Counted from the stretch's first letter, positions 23,410 to 39,035 are shown. The stretch: 64,000 nucleotides of DNA from Oryza sativa Japonica Group (GCF_034140825.1 NC_089035.1:23339501-23403500), one strand, 5' to 3'. A program made the numbers and translations. Notes: generated by a model from the letters alone, not told the origin.

Positions 23410-26400
23410 TGTCACGCCCAGAAATTCACAAGTAATTTCCGAACTAATTTGTACATTAAGACCCTTGTTCAGGAATCAGCCGAGGTACACAAACTGACAA
23501 TTTAATATACAGATTCATCAGAATAACTAAAACAATAAATACTTACATAAGAGGCACTTAGTCCTCACCATGAAGAAAACTGCAGCGAAAAATAAAATCT
23601 AGCGAAGCTTATGCTCCACTCCCACAGTCAGCTCAACTGGGATCTAAGCCAAAGGTCTTCTCCTTCTGGATCCTTTTTCTTCAACTGAGGTTCGATGATT
23701 ATTGCAAGAATGAGCATATGACATACTCAACAAGCCACACAGTAAATATGCAAGTGCACAAGGATACCAAAGGATGGCATAATATAGGCTCATTTGCAAA
23801 AGCAGCATTTAGCAAAGATACTCAACAAGCCACACAGTAAATATGCAAGTGCACAAGGATACCAAAGGATGGCATAATATAGGCTCATTTGCAAAAGCAG
23901 CATTTAGCAAAGATACTCAACAAGCCACACAGTAAATATGCAAGTGCACAAGGATACCAAAGGATGGCATAATATAGGCTCATTTGCAAAAGCAGCATTT
24001 AGCAAAGATTTAAGAGTAGTAAAACAGTAGAGTAATTAATCATCAATATTAATCAACACTGAACAGCACACCAATGCTGCTCAGGCCCAATCAAACCTGA
24101 ACAACCAATCCCGGTCGTACAGATCAAACCTCCAAACCAGGAATTAACCATTCCAAACCAGGAGTCAAATTAATTATCACATTGTTATCATTAATCAGTA
24201 GTGTGGGACTAATCATGAAAAACATTGCTCAACTCGCCCATAACCGCAGGCATGGCTATTCGAATAGTTTTACTCTGGCCAGAGGTGTACCACTGTACCT
24301 ACAAGACACGATTCCACACATGTTGCCATGCCCCGAAGTACCACTACGGCACTGCAAAGGGGGAAATCGTGACAATACCCTTCGCACAACACAACTCACC
24401 ACAGTGCACCATTCCTGGATCATAATCACCCCCTCTATAAATATAACCAGAGGCATGGACTCCCCAGCGACCCCCACGGACTTCTTGCCGCTTCTCAGTC
24501 TGGTGCCCCGTAATGAATCATGCTATACAAAAGGTAAAGCCGTTGCCCACGCTAGCTTGTGGTTGGCACGGTTAATGTCTCACAACAGTAGCTCGCGAAC
24601 CGGTCCTTAATTGCCATGAGCACGACCTTCAAAACCATGTGCTCACAACCCACCATTAACCAGGTTTTAATTATTAATTAATTAACATAACATGATTAAC
24701 CATCGTGATCTACCATTAAATATAACCATAATTAATAATAATAATATAATATAATTTATATTTAATCCTCTTTAATTAGCTAATGTTTCTAAGCATGACT
24801 AAGCAAACATACATATGGCATTTAGCTGAACCAATCCAATATATAAGGTTCATGCTAATCAAATTATAACCCATAGGAAAATAAAGTCATCTTCAGCCGT
24901 TAATTAATTGGGAAAGACTCACCACCCGATGGCATTCGAAAATAATTCATAAGTTGAAATAAAACATTAACTTTAAACGGGTTCAACATGCTCAAAGTGT
25001 TGTTTGGGATTTGTGTGACTTGCCTTGCAAACAAGCGTCTTCAATTCATCTTCAGGAACTTCTCCAACGAACGAATGATCCTCCGAAACAACGGAAAACT
25101 AAACCTAGAATGCAAAACGAGAAAAACACTAATAAAAACCAAATAAATAGTACAATTAAAGTTCATAAATAGATAGAGCTTGAATTTAGATGAATTATGA
25201 GACTTGAACGACCTCCTTCCGAGTTCGTATGAATTAGATATGAATTTTACAAGATTTAATTCCAATTAAACCTATTAAAGAAAAGACTATTCCAAATTGA
25301 TTAAACAATTTACAAATGATTTATAGCTGAGACAAAAGATTAAAACATCCTCCGGAAAAGATTAGATCATATTTGGTAGATGACATTTATTAAAAAGGAA
25401 TAATATGTCATTGAAAAGAGATGACAAATTTATATTAATTTTGGATGGCCAAGATGGCGCGGTTGTCAGCGATGACATGGCTGCCACGCAGGATCGACAC
25501 TGGCGAGCCCGGGAACGGCGGTTACCAGCGAACCACGGTACAATGACGCAAACGGAGGGCACCGGAAGAGAGGAGATCAAGGCAACCCTTACCACCACTT
25601 ACGCAACGACAAACGGCGAGGGAGATGGCCGGCGACGAGCTCCAAAGGGCGGCAACCTTGGGTTGACAATGGCGACGGCTTTCCGGCGATGGGCGGCGGC
25701 AACGGAGGGGTGGACGAGCTTCTCCTCACAGCTACGAATCCAATGGAAGCAACGGCGACCGAAGGCGACGATAGACGACGACGAACAGCGCGGCCGGAGA
25801 TAGATTAGATCGGCTTCACGGTGACGACCACTTCCAGCGGGGGTTTGGCGCAAAGGAACGGGTGGCCGGGGTAGCTCTCACCCTTGCGAAGCCGAGGGAG
25901 GTGACGGGGCTGACCGGCGACGGGCGGGGCGACGGCGCACGACGGCTGGAGAGGCGACCGGAGGTGGAGAGAGAGGGAGCTCGCGGGGAGGCGGCTAGGG
26001 TTAGGGAAAAAATTCGGGAAAGAGGGGGAAACGGAAGAGGAGGTCGAGGGGCTGCTATTTATAGGATTCGTGCGAAGAGATTGGATCAAAAACAACGGGA
26101 TTTGGCGAGAGAAAAACGAGGGTTTATCCGAGTTCGCCGGAAAAACGGAGCTCGAAACCGCGTCGAATTCACGCGATATACAACGATATTCAAAGGGGTT
26201 TCTTAGGGATAAGGTAGAGGAGATCGAGGGGAATCCGTTTTTGCAACCAATTTTGGAAACGGAGCACAGGATGCGACGGATTTTGCGAAGGAAGCGGCGG
26301 CGCACGCACACGGCTCGGCTCTGTACGGCTCGGCTGGAGGAGGAAGAAGGTACTGTAGCGAGGGTAGATAAAGTAGACTTTTCCTGGGCTTCCTTTTCCT

Positions 26401-26756
26401 TACTTGCTTGGCCCGATTGCTAGAGGGAAGAAAACTGGACTTCGGCTAAGAGAGAGGGAGAGGAGTGGGCTGAATTCGGCCCAAACAAAGAAGAGGAATT
26501 TTAATTAACTTTTTAATTTAAATAATTTCTGAAATGATCTTTCATTTATTAAAAATACTTCCAATGCTCAAATAATTCTGGTAAAAATACAGAAAATACT
26601 TGGGAATACAAAGTATTTAATAAAATTTTATCTAGCTCAAGTTTATGTTCAAATTTTTCATAGATTTTATTCACACACTTGCTTTAATTATTAAATAAAT
26701 TCTAAAAATTCCTTTTTCACAACAATTTATAATTTAGCGATTTTCAGGGTGTGACA
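23410..26756 (-). mobile_element. Solo LTR of a Gypsy-type retrotransposon
   Basis: A 3347-bp sequence begins TGTCACGCCC and ends GGGTGTGACA, flanked by the direct repeat AAGTT (23405-23409, 26757-26761). The homologous empty site is visible in copies B (33575 region) and C (39465 region). No internal domain, primer-binding site or second LTR is present, so it is a solo LTR. A TATA-like CTATAAATAG on the minus strand at 26055-26064, followed by CT-rich DNA, suggests the element pointed to the minus strand. Size and ends resemble the large LTRs of rice Gypsy families such as RIRE3/RIRE8; the family name is tentative. The open frames in its GC-rich part are not genes. Confidence 0.85.
23724..24009. 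repeat. Three tandem copies of a 95-bp unit inside the solo LTR
   Basis: Copies start at 23724, 23819 and 23914, each with TACTCAACAAGCCACACAGT, and are almost identical. It is head-to-tail without spacers. Confidence 0.95.
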
Positions 26757-27098
26757 AAGTTTCATAACTTTCATTGTCTTCTTGTTGACTAACTATCACA
26801 GCTAAAATTTAAATTTTCGAGTTAGTTAAGTTTTTAGTTGTTATGAAGTTTTTTCATCATAGTTTATCTTCTTCCACCCTTAGTTTTAAATCACTAGTAA
26901 CACATATAAAAGTTGGGATTTGCTATATATGTGTCTACATTTTTTTTGGTTTTATCTATAAATTATTTTTGGTTTGTTTCTTTTAGGGCTTATTAGCCTA
27001 CAACTGAATCTTGTCGATTATGAAAGTATGGTGAAATATGGCGCAAATGGCCATGCATTTTATGAGATTATTTTTTTATGAGAGATCGGTAGAATATA
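26757..27098. repeat. Transporter 3' flank, continuation after the solo LTR
   Basis: This matches 33575-33921 (after copy B) and, inverted, 39135-39470 (after copy C). With 23262-23409 it forms the common 3' flank of the three broken transporters. Confidence 0.8.
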
Positions 27099-27206
27099 TT
27101 CCCTTCGTTTTTTTAATAGATGACGTTGTTGACTTTTAAATGAGTGTTTGACCATTCGTCTTATCCAAAATTTTTATGCAAATGTATAAGATATAAATCA
27201 ATGCTT
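27099..27206. mobile_element. Half of a Stowaway-like MITE at a duplication junction
   Basis: CCCTTCG, then TTAATAGATGACG, TTGACTTTTAAA and GACCATTCGTCTTATCC match one half of the intact MITE at 57670-57902. Only one terminus is present. It abuts the SAPS fragment at 27207. The same half is found at 33922-34021 and inverted near 39036-39134. Confidence 0.75.
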
Positions 27207-28148
27207 AAAGTCAAGCATAATGAGGTGGAGAATTCGTATCATTGGGCTTGTGGGCATGTGACTCTTTGTTTTTTTTGATTGTATGCTAAACTTGGATGTC
27301 TTTACTTCTGTTTTTTCACTGAATAGTTTCTCTATATGTCTTGCTGCTACAGGCGCCCAACATCACTTCATGACTGTGGTAGGGATAGTGATGATGACGA
27401 CTTCCGAGACATGGATTATGATGTGGTAGCTCTTACTAATAACTTGAGCCAGGCATTGCGATATGGGATATATAGCAATGATGATATGGAAGAGGTGTGT
27501 GTGTGAATGATTTTGTTTCTATCGCTTTGATGGTTTGCGTCGGTCAACATGTTTCTCTGCCAGCACATTTTGTTAGGTTTAATTTGAGAGGATTCTATGG
27601 TGGATAAAATATCATCCTGTTACTCGTGCTATTGCATTATCTACTTGAGTGACTCAGCAGCTCTACCATATTCCAGATTTGCAGTTCCTTACAGCCTTAC
27701 TATACTAGATACTAATGATGCTTGTTTCTTGAATGCAGAATCAAGGGACACTTGAACATGATGATGAGGTATATTTAAGGATTCTAGTTTACCCCCATTT
27801 ATTGCTTTTTTGTTCTTTTCACCTGGTTTTATGTTCAATTTGATTAAATTTTCAGTACAACTCCTTAACGTTTGCTTCAATCAGCCATGTAAAAAGAACG
27901 GAATGTTGCATGCGGAAAATAGTGTCTATAACCATATTTGTTGAAGCTGTACTTCTGACAGAGTGGATTTCCATTGTTTTCTCCTTTCAGGATGTCTATT
28001 TTGATGATGAATCAGCAGAGGTCGTAATATGTTCTCTGCGACTGGGAGATGACCAAGATGGGTAATTTGTGATCTTATAATATACTTTGGTATGCTTGTT
28101 TTTTTTTTTGCCCTTGGGCTAATTATGCATGTATGTATTTAATAGCAG
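27207..28148 (+). pseudogene. Genomic fragment of the SAPS gene (exons 15 to 18 with introns), copy 1
   Basis: The block is collinear with 15033-15972 of the SAPS gene. It covers the end of exon 15, exon 16 (RPTSLHDCGRDSDDDDFRDM), exon 17, exon 18 and the intervening introns, ending at the AG before exon 19. Because introns are kept it is a DNA-level duplicate, not a retrocopy. It has point differences and small indels, no promoter or start and no upstream exons, so it cannot make a SAPS protein. Confidence 0.93.
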
Positions 28149-29439
28149 ATAGGCTAACCTTTGGAATCCTATTTTCAGAAAGAAATACATATACCAATAT
28201 GAATTCATTCTAGGATTAACTAGATACACACAATTCGTGAGAGCACTTTTCTAATGTATATATGCTAACCTTTACCATAGGCTTAAGACATAGTTATACT
28301 AATCTTGGTTTATTTAATAATTGAAAATTACATATGTACTCGTAGTATGTGCTATGAATTACTCATATAAATTTAAATTCAGTACTTAATTTTAAAATTG
28401 TTTTATCTATTTTTAATACTTATAGGCACTTTTTAATAACGGATAAAGTTAAATACTACTCAGGATTTCAGCGCATGCCTATATTTTAAACCTATTAAGA
28501 GGTCAGCGTAATGTATAGTGACGCTGAGTTCCTTTTACATGGCTAATTTGTGCCAAGTCGGGTAGTGCTGAGACGTTTTAGTTCAGCGTCATCAGGGTTA
28601 GCGCTGAGGTCACGGTCTATTTTTTTAAATTAGTTTGACATGGTTTATTTTTAAAATTTTTATAGAAGGATTAATTTGTCAAAATTACAGTGTAAACAGA
28701 AGTATCCAAATCAATACGTATAGTGATAGACCAATCTTTTCCTCTTTTCTTTCTTCCCACGTGGGCCTACTTAGTCCATTCAATCGTGCATGGAACCTTG
28801 CCCATGATGCTGCATGAGCCATGCACAACTGTGTATAGGCGGGTTGCATAGCATCGTACACGCGTCAGAAAAGCATTATGCCACCTAGACCAACAGGCAG
28901 CTGGCAAAACAACCATCATGAGAATAATAGATAGATTATTATTTTGTTTGCTCTCCGTCCAGCAGTATGCTACCTGCGTATTAGAGGGATTATTAATTGA
29001 GTACCTATATTTATGTCGCCATATTTTTCATGAAAAAATAGTCAACATGTATTTACATTGTAAGTCTTTAAATTACATATGTAATTTTAGTGTATTTACA
29101 ATGTAAGTCCCAAAATTACATATCAAGTCTCTAAATTACATATGTAATTTTCTAATTTTACAATGTAATTTAACTTTGCAACCGGTTGTAGACATAATGG
29201 AGGACCGTGTACACAATATAGGAGAAGAAAAAGCAAATTTATTATCAATTGTACGAGTCCACGAAATGCAAATGCAAATGAGCACATAAGAGTTGGAGCT
29301 TGATAAGGTGTCCCAAGTTAGTTACGCTTTCGGATAGCTTTGATCTGACACAAAAAAATATCTGACTGTAGTCAGGCCCCAAATATGTCGCCACACGTGA
29401 AGCAAAACCTTATTAATTTTGTTGACATAAATGAACGAA
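28149..29439. repeat. Duplicated non-coding block between SAPS fragment and transporter-upstream DNA
   Basis: It is matched in inverted orientation by 36820-38094. It includes several GCGCTGAGG/GACGCTGAG motifs near 28500-28620 and irregular TTACATTGTAAGT repeats near 29050-29170. No coding sequence is recognised. Confidence 0.7.
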
Positions 29440-30390
29440 CAACTAATAAGCATACTGTAATAGTGTCAATCGGTTAATTAATTAGCTTGCTAGCTTCAGG
29501 GGTGCAAATATTATTTGTTTTTTCACGGTTTCCACAAATTCCCGATGTTGTTCTTGTTCCTTTTTCTTTGGCTAAAATTTAAGTTCCAAAAAAAGCTGTG
29601 TCTATGCTAATTTTGATCAGAAGTCAAAAAAGGTCATCTTTTTTACCAAGGGACTACTAGATGGATATCCCAATAACTTCCAAAGGCTCTACGATTTGAG
29701 ATAATTCAATATGCAACTTCTTCCCAAGGGCTGCTCTACTATTTGGAAATAATTTAACATGAACTTCGCAAGGGCGCTACGGTTTTAAGATAATTCATTA
29801 AATTGATAACTGCATTATGTAGTTTGATATGCGTACATGTAATCCTCAAGATATCTCTACGTATAACTAATCTCGCATATCCTGCCCATTCAAAATTAGA
29901 TCTCATTTTAACTCTCAATTAATAATCGATTAAGCTAAAAATACCTTGACAAATTTTTCTGTTAAGATTTGTTGAATTTTCAGCCGTTAATCTAACCTTT
30001 AGATCCGTGACCTCTTTGTGTCAGCGCTCCCACAAAACGCTTAACCTGCGAGTGCTGGACCTGGACTACCTGGTACTGTACATCCATGCATACGACTGAT
30101 TATCTTTGTCACTCACTAATTAAATAGTTTAAAGTTGTTGTTAAACGTCTGGTGTACTGTTTCCTGTCAACTTCACTTTGCCCAAAAGCGTACAGGGGAT
30201 GAAAGCCTGGTAATGATGAGAGAGAGAGAGAGGAGGTAAGTTGAGGAAAAAATACAGTGTAAATATAGTACTTTTAGGGTGTAATTTGTTGTAATTACAT
30301 TGTGACTCGTTGTAAATTACAATGTAATTTCTTTTAGATTTGTATGTAATTTATTTTTTTCCCTATTTTTCACTATTACACTTTAATAAT
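29440..30390 (+). repeat. Upstream unit of transporter copy B
   Basis: This is the roughly 0.95-kb unit shared with 18745-19720, 34935-35850 and inverted 35905-36815. It starts near GCATACTGTAATAGTGTCAA and includes a (GA)n run near 30213 and TACAGTGTAAATATAGTACT. Confidence 0.88.
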
Positions 30391-30548
30391 AAATTATGTG
30401 TTATGATACATATGATAAGTTATACATGCTATTTCCATATGTGTATTAGGTAATTATTAAAAATCTGAGGTGTTTGGTTTAAAAGTCTGTCGGGTGATCT
30501 ATAAATTCATTATTACTAATAACAGGTACACACACAAACACAAATATT

Positions 30549-33400
<2,852 letters not shown>

Positions 33401-33921
33401 TTGTGCATTTGTGGGTAAGGTTGTAGGTTTTGGTAGTGATTAAATATGTTTCAAATTCTTTTTTTACTTTTTTTTCCTGAAAAAACAACAGATATGTTAT
33501 ACAGAGTGTTAAGAATCAACTGAGTGGCTATATATTGCATGAGTACTCCTGGAATGCATTTGTGTATTATCACTAAGGAAGTTTCATAACTTTCATTGTC
33601 TTCTTGTTGACTAACTATCGCAGCTAAAAATTAAATTTTGAGATTAGTAAAGTTTTCAGTTATTCTCAAATTTTTCCATCATTGTTTATCTTTTTCTACC
33701 CTTAGTTTTAAATCACTAGTAATACATGTAAAAGTTGGGATTTGCTATATATCTGTCTACAATTTTTTTTGGTTTTATCTATAAATTATTTTTGGTTTGT
33801 TTTGTTCAAGGCTTATTAGCCTAGAACTAAATCTTATCGGTTCTGAAAGTATGGTGAAATATGACGCAAATGTCCATGCATTTTATGAGATTATTTTTTT
33901 ACGAGAGATCGGTAGAATATA
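33401..33921. repeat. Transporter 3' flank after copy B
   Basis: It is homologous to 23262-23409 plus 26757-27098 and to inverted 39135-39630. It lacks both LTR insertions, so it shows the ancestral empty site. Confidence 0.8.
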
Positions 33922-34021
33922 TTCCCTTCATTTTTTAATAGATGACGTCGTTGACTTTTAAATAAGTGTTTGACCATTCGTTTTATCCAGAACATTTATG
34001 CAAATGTATAAGATATAAATC
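33922..34021. mobile_element. Half MITE at a second duplication junction
   Basis: The same half element as at 27099-27206. Here it is joined to GCTCCTCTTATTTGGATGGG, which is HDAC/transporter-upstream DNA, instead of to SAPS exon 15. Confidence 0.7.
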
Positions 34022-34934
34022 ATGCTCCTCTTATTTGGATGGGATTATTATTTTGTTTGCGCTGTCAGTAGCAGTATGCTACCCACACATTAGAAGAATT
34101 ATTAATCGGTTTTGCTATAATTGTGGTGACACATTTTTTATGAAATCACAGCCAAATTTTAGATAGTTAGATTTATGTAAGTTTTGTGCATGCGTACGAG
34201 GGCTACTGACTTGGTATAGTGTCGTTAAACAACGCAGTCACTAGAAGAAGCAGTTATTGTCAAACAAAACAACGATAATCTACCTAGGTAATTAATTAAG
34301 GTTTGAACTAATATTTTTTTATCTCAATTTGCCCACACACTTTTGCATGAAGAGAAGCAAATCCAAACATGAGTCATTAAATATGTGCTTTGCTTTCTCC
34401 TTACCCGAGCTAATGTTGCTCATCTTCCAGCACATTACCTAGTAGTAGCAAACATTAGCCAAGGCTACATATTGATGAACATAAGAAAATAGAGAACAAA
34501 AGAGAATGAAAAGTTGAGAAGTTACGATGTGCATATAATGTTCAACACTATAACTATATAGTTATATTGTACTTATACTATACACACTTTACAGTACACT
34601 TATATGATAATTACACTATATTTAAACTACACTTACATTGTACTTACACTACACTTGCACACTTAAATAGTACTTAAGCTGGACTTACATGATAATTATA
34701 TTTATATTGTGCTTGCATTTTAATTATTATGTAATTCCTAATTTATTAAACTGTAATTTTGTGATCACTAGTTTTCTAGATGAAATTTAATTTATGTTGT
34801 GTATTTTAATCGACTTACTTATTTTTAAATGGCTGTAATCTAGTCTAAAATTGAACCAACTATTATAGGCTCAATTTTGTGGCGCCTGAGCTATAGATAG
34901 TCCTCAATGAGCGATGTAAATAATATATTTACAA
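34022..34934. repeat. Second copy of the 18.0-18.74 kb block
   Basis: It matches 18007-18744 through GGATGGGATTATTATTTTGT, TATGCTACCC and the TTACATTGTACTTACAC repeats. No gene is seen. Confidence 0.78.
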
Positions 34935-36815
34935 ATAGCTAATAAGCAAACTGTAACCGTGTAAATCGGTTAATTAATTAGCTTGATAGCTTCAGGGGTG
35001 CCAATATTAGTTGTTCTCTCATGGATTCTACAAATTCCTGATGATGATCTTGTGCCTTTTTCTTTGGCTAAAATTAAAAGTTTCAGAAAAAGCTGTGTCA
35101 TGCTATTTTTTATCAGTAGTCAAAAAATTTCATCTTTTTTGCCAAGGGACCAGATTACTAGATGGATATCCCAATAACTTCTAAACGCTCTATGGTTTGA
35201 GATAATTTAATATGCAACTTCTTCCTAAGGGTTGCTCTACTATTTGGAAATAATTCAACATGAACATCCCAAGGCCGCTATGGTTTTTAGATAATACATT
35301 GAATTGATAATTGCATTTTGTAATTTGATTTGCGTATGCGTAATCCTCAAGGTATCTCCACGTATAACTAATCTATCATCCCCATTCACAATTAGATCTC
35401 ATCTCAACTCTCAATAATAATCGACTATGCTAAAAATCCGTCGACAAATTCTTTTGTTAAGATTTGTCGAATTTTCAGCCGTTAATCTAACCTTGAGATC
35501 CGTGCCCTCTTTGTGTCAGTGCTCCCATGAAACATAACTCGCGAGTGTTCGACTACCTGGTGGTACTGTACATCCATGCATACGACTGATTATCTTTGTC
35601 GCTCACTAATTAAATAGTTCAAAGTTGTTGTTAATTGCCTAGTGTATTGTCAAATTCACTTTACCCAAAAGCGTACAGGGGATGAAAGCTTGGTAATGAC
35701 AAGAGAGAGAGAGAGAGAGTGAGAGAGGAGGTAAGTTGTGGAAAAAATTACAGAGTAAATATAGTGCTTTTAGAGTGTAAGTTGTTGTAATTACATTGTG
35801 ACTCGTTGCAAATTACAATGTGATTTCTATTAGATTTGTATGTAATTTAAAGATAACATTATAATTAAAATAAAGTGTAACTTACACTTAGTGAAAAATA
35901 GAAAAAAATAAATTACATACAAATTTAACAAAAATTACAATGTAATTTACAACGAGTCACAATGTAAGTACAACAAATTATACTCTAAAAGCACTATATT
36001 TACTCTGTAATTTTTTCCACAACTTACCTCCTCTCTCTCTCTCTCATCATTACCAGGCTTTCATCCCCTGTACGCTTTTGGGCAAAGTGAAGTTGACGAA
36101 ACAGTACACTAGATGTTTAACAACAACTTTTAACTATTTAATTAGTGAGCGAGAAAGATAATCAGCTGTATGCATGGATGTACAATACCAGGTAGTCCAA
36201 CACTTGCGAGTTAAGCGTTTCGTGGGAGTGCTGACACCAAGAGGTCACGGATCTCAAGGTTAGAGTAACGGCTGAAAATTTGACAAATCTTAACGGAAAA
36301 ATTTGTCGAGATATTTTTAGCTTAATCGATTATTAATTGAGAGTTGAGATGAGATCTAATTTTGAATGGGCAGGATATGTGAGATTTGTACGTAGAGATA
36401 TCTTGAGGATTACGTGTACGCAAATCAAACTATAGAATGCAGTTATCAATTTAATGAATTATCTAAAAACCATAGTGCCATTGGGAAGTTCGTGTTGAAT
36501 TATTTTCAAATAGTAGAGCGGCCCTTGGGAAGAAGTTGCATATTGAATTATCTCAAACCGTAGAGCCTTTGGAAGTTACTGGGATATCCATCTAGTAATC
36601 TGGTCCGTTGGTAAAAATGATGGCATTTTTTGACTTCTGATCAAAATTAGCATAGACAGCTTTTTCTGGAACTTTTAATTTTAGCCAAAGAAAAAGGAAC
36701 AAGAACAACATCGGAAATTTGTGGAAACCGTGAGAAAACAACTAATATTTGCACCACTGAAGCTAGCATGCTAATTAATTAACCGATTGACACTATTACA
36801 GTATGCTTATTAGCT
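34935..36815. repeat. Large imperfect palindrome of transporter-upstream DNA
   Basis: The left arm (about 34935-35850, + orientation) and right arm (about 35905-36815, - orientation) are copies of the same upstream unit, separated by a short AT-rich centre around 35850-35905. The right arm reads as the complement of TTACATTGTGACTCGTTG, TTGGGCAAAG and GGTTAATTAATTAGC motifs found in the left arm. Neither arm is followed directly by a transporter exon. Confidence 0.88.
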
Positions 36816-36819
36816 GTTC

Positions 36820-38094
36820 ATTCATATGTGTCAACAAAATTAATACAGTTTTGCTACATGTGTGGCAACATATTTGGGGGCTGATTACAATTAGATTTTT
36901 TTTGTCAGATCAAAGCTATCCGAAAGCGTAACTAACTGGGACACCTGATCAAGCTTCAACTCTTATGTGCTCATTTGCACTTCGTGGACTCGTACAATTG
37001 ATAATAAATTCGCTTTTTCTTCTCTTATATTGTGTCCACGGTTCACCATTATGTCCACAATCGGTTGCAAAGTTAAATTACATTTAAAAAAACAAAAATT
37101 ACATATGTAATTTTGGGACTTACATTGTAAATACACTAAAATTACATATTTAATTTACAGACTTACAATGTAAATACATGTTGACTATTTTTTCATAAAA
37201 AATATGGTAGCATAAATATAGGTGCTCTGAATTAGTAATCCCTCTAACATATGGGTAGCATACTGCTGGACTGAGGGAGCAAACAAAATAATAATCTATC
37301 TATTATTCTCATGCTGGTTGTTCTGCCAACTGCCTATTGGTCCAGGTGGCACAATGCTTTTTTGATGCGTGTATGACGCTGCCTATACACCCCGCCTATA
37401 CACGGTTGCGCATGCCTCATGCAATATCATGGGCCAGGTGCCATGCATGCACGATTGAATGGACTAGGTAGGAAGAAAGAAAAGAGGAAAATATTGGTCT
37501 ATCATTGTACGCATTGATTTGGCTACTTCTGTTTACGCCGTAGTTTTGACACATTAATCCTTCTATAAAAACTTTAAAAATAAACCATGTCAAAAACTAC
37601 TTAAAAAAATAGACCGTGACCTCAGCGCCAACCCTGATGACACTAAACTAAAACATCTCAACACCACTCGACGTGGCACAAATTAGCTATGTAAAAGGAA
37701 CTGAACGTCACTATACATTACACTGACCTCTTAATAGGTTTTAAATATATGGCATGCGCTGAAATCCTGAGTAGTATTTAACTTTATCTGTTTTATCAAA
37801 AAAGTACCTATAAGTAATAAAAATAGACAAAACAATTTTAAAATTAAGTAGTGAATTTAAATTTATACGAGTAATTCTTAGCACATACTACGAGTATATA
37901 TGTAATTTTCAATTATTAATAAATAAATAAACCAATATTAGTATTACTATGTCTTAAGCATATGATAAAGGTTAGCATATATACTTTAGAAAAGTGCTCT
38001 CACGAATTGTGTGCATCTAGTTAAACCTAGAATGAATTCATATTGGTATATGTATTTCTTGCTGAAAATAGGATACCAAAGGTTAGCACATATC
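36820..38094. repeat. Inverted copy of the 28149-29439 block
   Basis: The reverse complement follows 28149-29439 in order, including the MITE-free AT-rich segments and the CAGCGTCA-type motifs. No gene is recognised. Confidence 0.75.
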
Positions 38095-39030
38095 TGCTTT
38101 TAAATACATAAACGCATAATTAGCCCAAGGGCAAAAAAAAAAAGAGGATACCAAAGTAAGTTTTAAGGTCATCTCCCAGTCGCAGAGAACATATTACGAC
38201 CTCTGCTGATTCATCATCAAAATAGACATCCTAAAAGGAGAAAACAATGGAAATCCACTCAGTGAGAAGTACAATTTCAACAAATATGGTTCTAGACACT
38301 ATTATCCGCATGCAACATTCCATTCTTTTTACATGGTTGATTGAAACAAACGTTTAGGAACTGTACTAAAAATTTTAATTAAATTGAACTAAAAAACAGG
38401 TGAAAAGAACAAAAAAAAAGCATTAAATAGGGGTAAACTAGCATCCTTAAATATACCTCATCATCCCGTTCAAGTGTCCCTTGATTCTGCACTCAAGAAA
38501 CAATCATGTATCATTAGTATCTAGCACACTAAGGCTGTAAGGAACTACAAATCCGGAACATGGTTAGACCTGGTGAGTCGTTCAAGTAGATAATGTAATA
38601 GCATGGGTAACAGGATGATATTTTATCCACCATAGAATCCTCTCAAATTAAACCTAACAAAATGTGCTGGCAGAGAAACATGTTGACTGATGCAAACCAT
38701 CAAAGCAATAGAAACAAAATCATTCACACATACACCTCTTCCATATCATCATTGTTATATATCACATATCGGAATGCCTGGCTCAAGTTATTAGCAAGAG
38801 CTGCCACATCATAATCCCTGTCTCGGAAATCATCATCATCACTATCCCTACCATGGTCATGAAGTGATGTTGGGTGCCTGCAGCAACAAGACATATAGAG
38901 AAACTATTCAGTGAAAAAACAGAAGCAAAGACATCCAAGGTTAGCATGCCATCAAAAAAAAAAAACAAAGAGTCACATACCCACAAGTCCAATGATAAGA
39001 ACTCTCCACCTCATTACGCTTGACTTTAAG
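38095..39030 (-). pseudogene. Genomic fragment of the SAPS gene (exons 15 to 18 with introns), copy 2, inverted
   Basis: The minus strand is collinear with 27207-28148 and with SAPS 15033-15972. Recognisable pieces are the exon 18 end (GTCTATTTTGATGATGAATC), exon 17 and exon 16 (SLHDHGRDSDDDDF). Introns are kept. It lies in the same position relative to transporter copy C as copy 1 does to copy A. Confidence 0.92.
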
Positions 39031-39035
39031 AATAT

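Noticed and set aside
23724-24009. Possible CRISPR-like array
   Set aside because: The units are directly adjacent 95-bp tandem repeats without spacers, in a plant LTR.
25405-26423. GC-rich frames within the solo LTR
   Set aside because: They are LTR sequence without retroelement or host protein motifs.
27207-28148. A second functional SAPS gene
   Set aside because: Only four exons are present, without start, upstream exons or the final exon.
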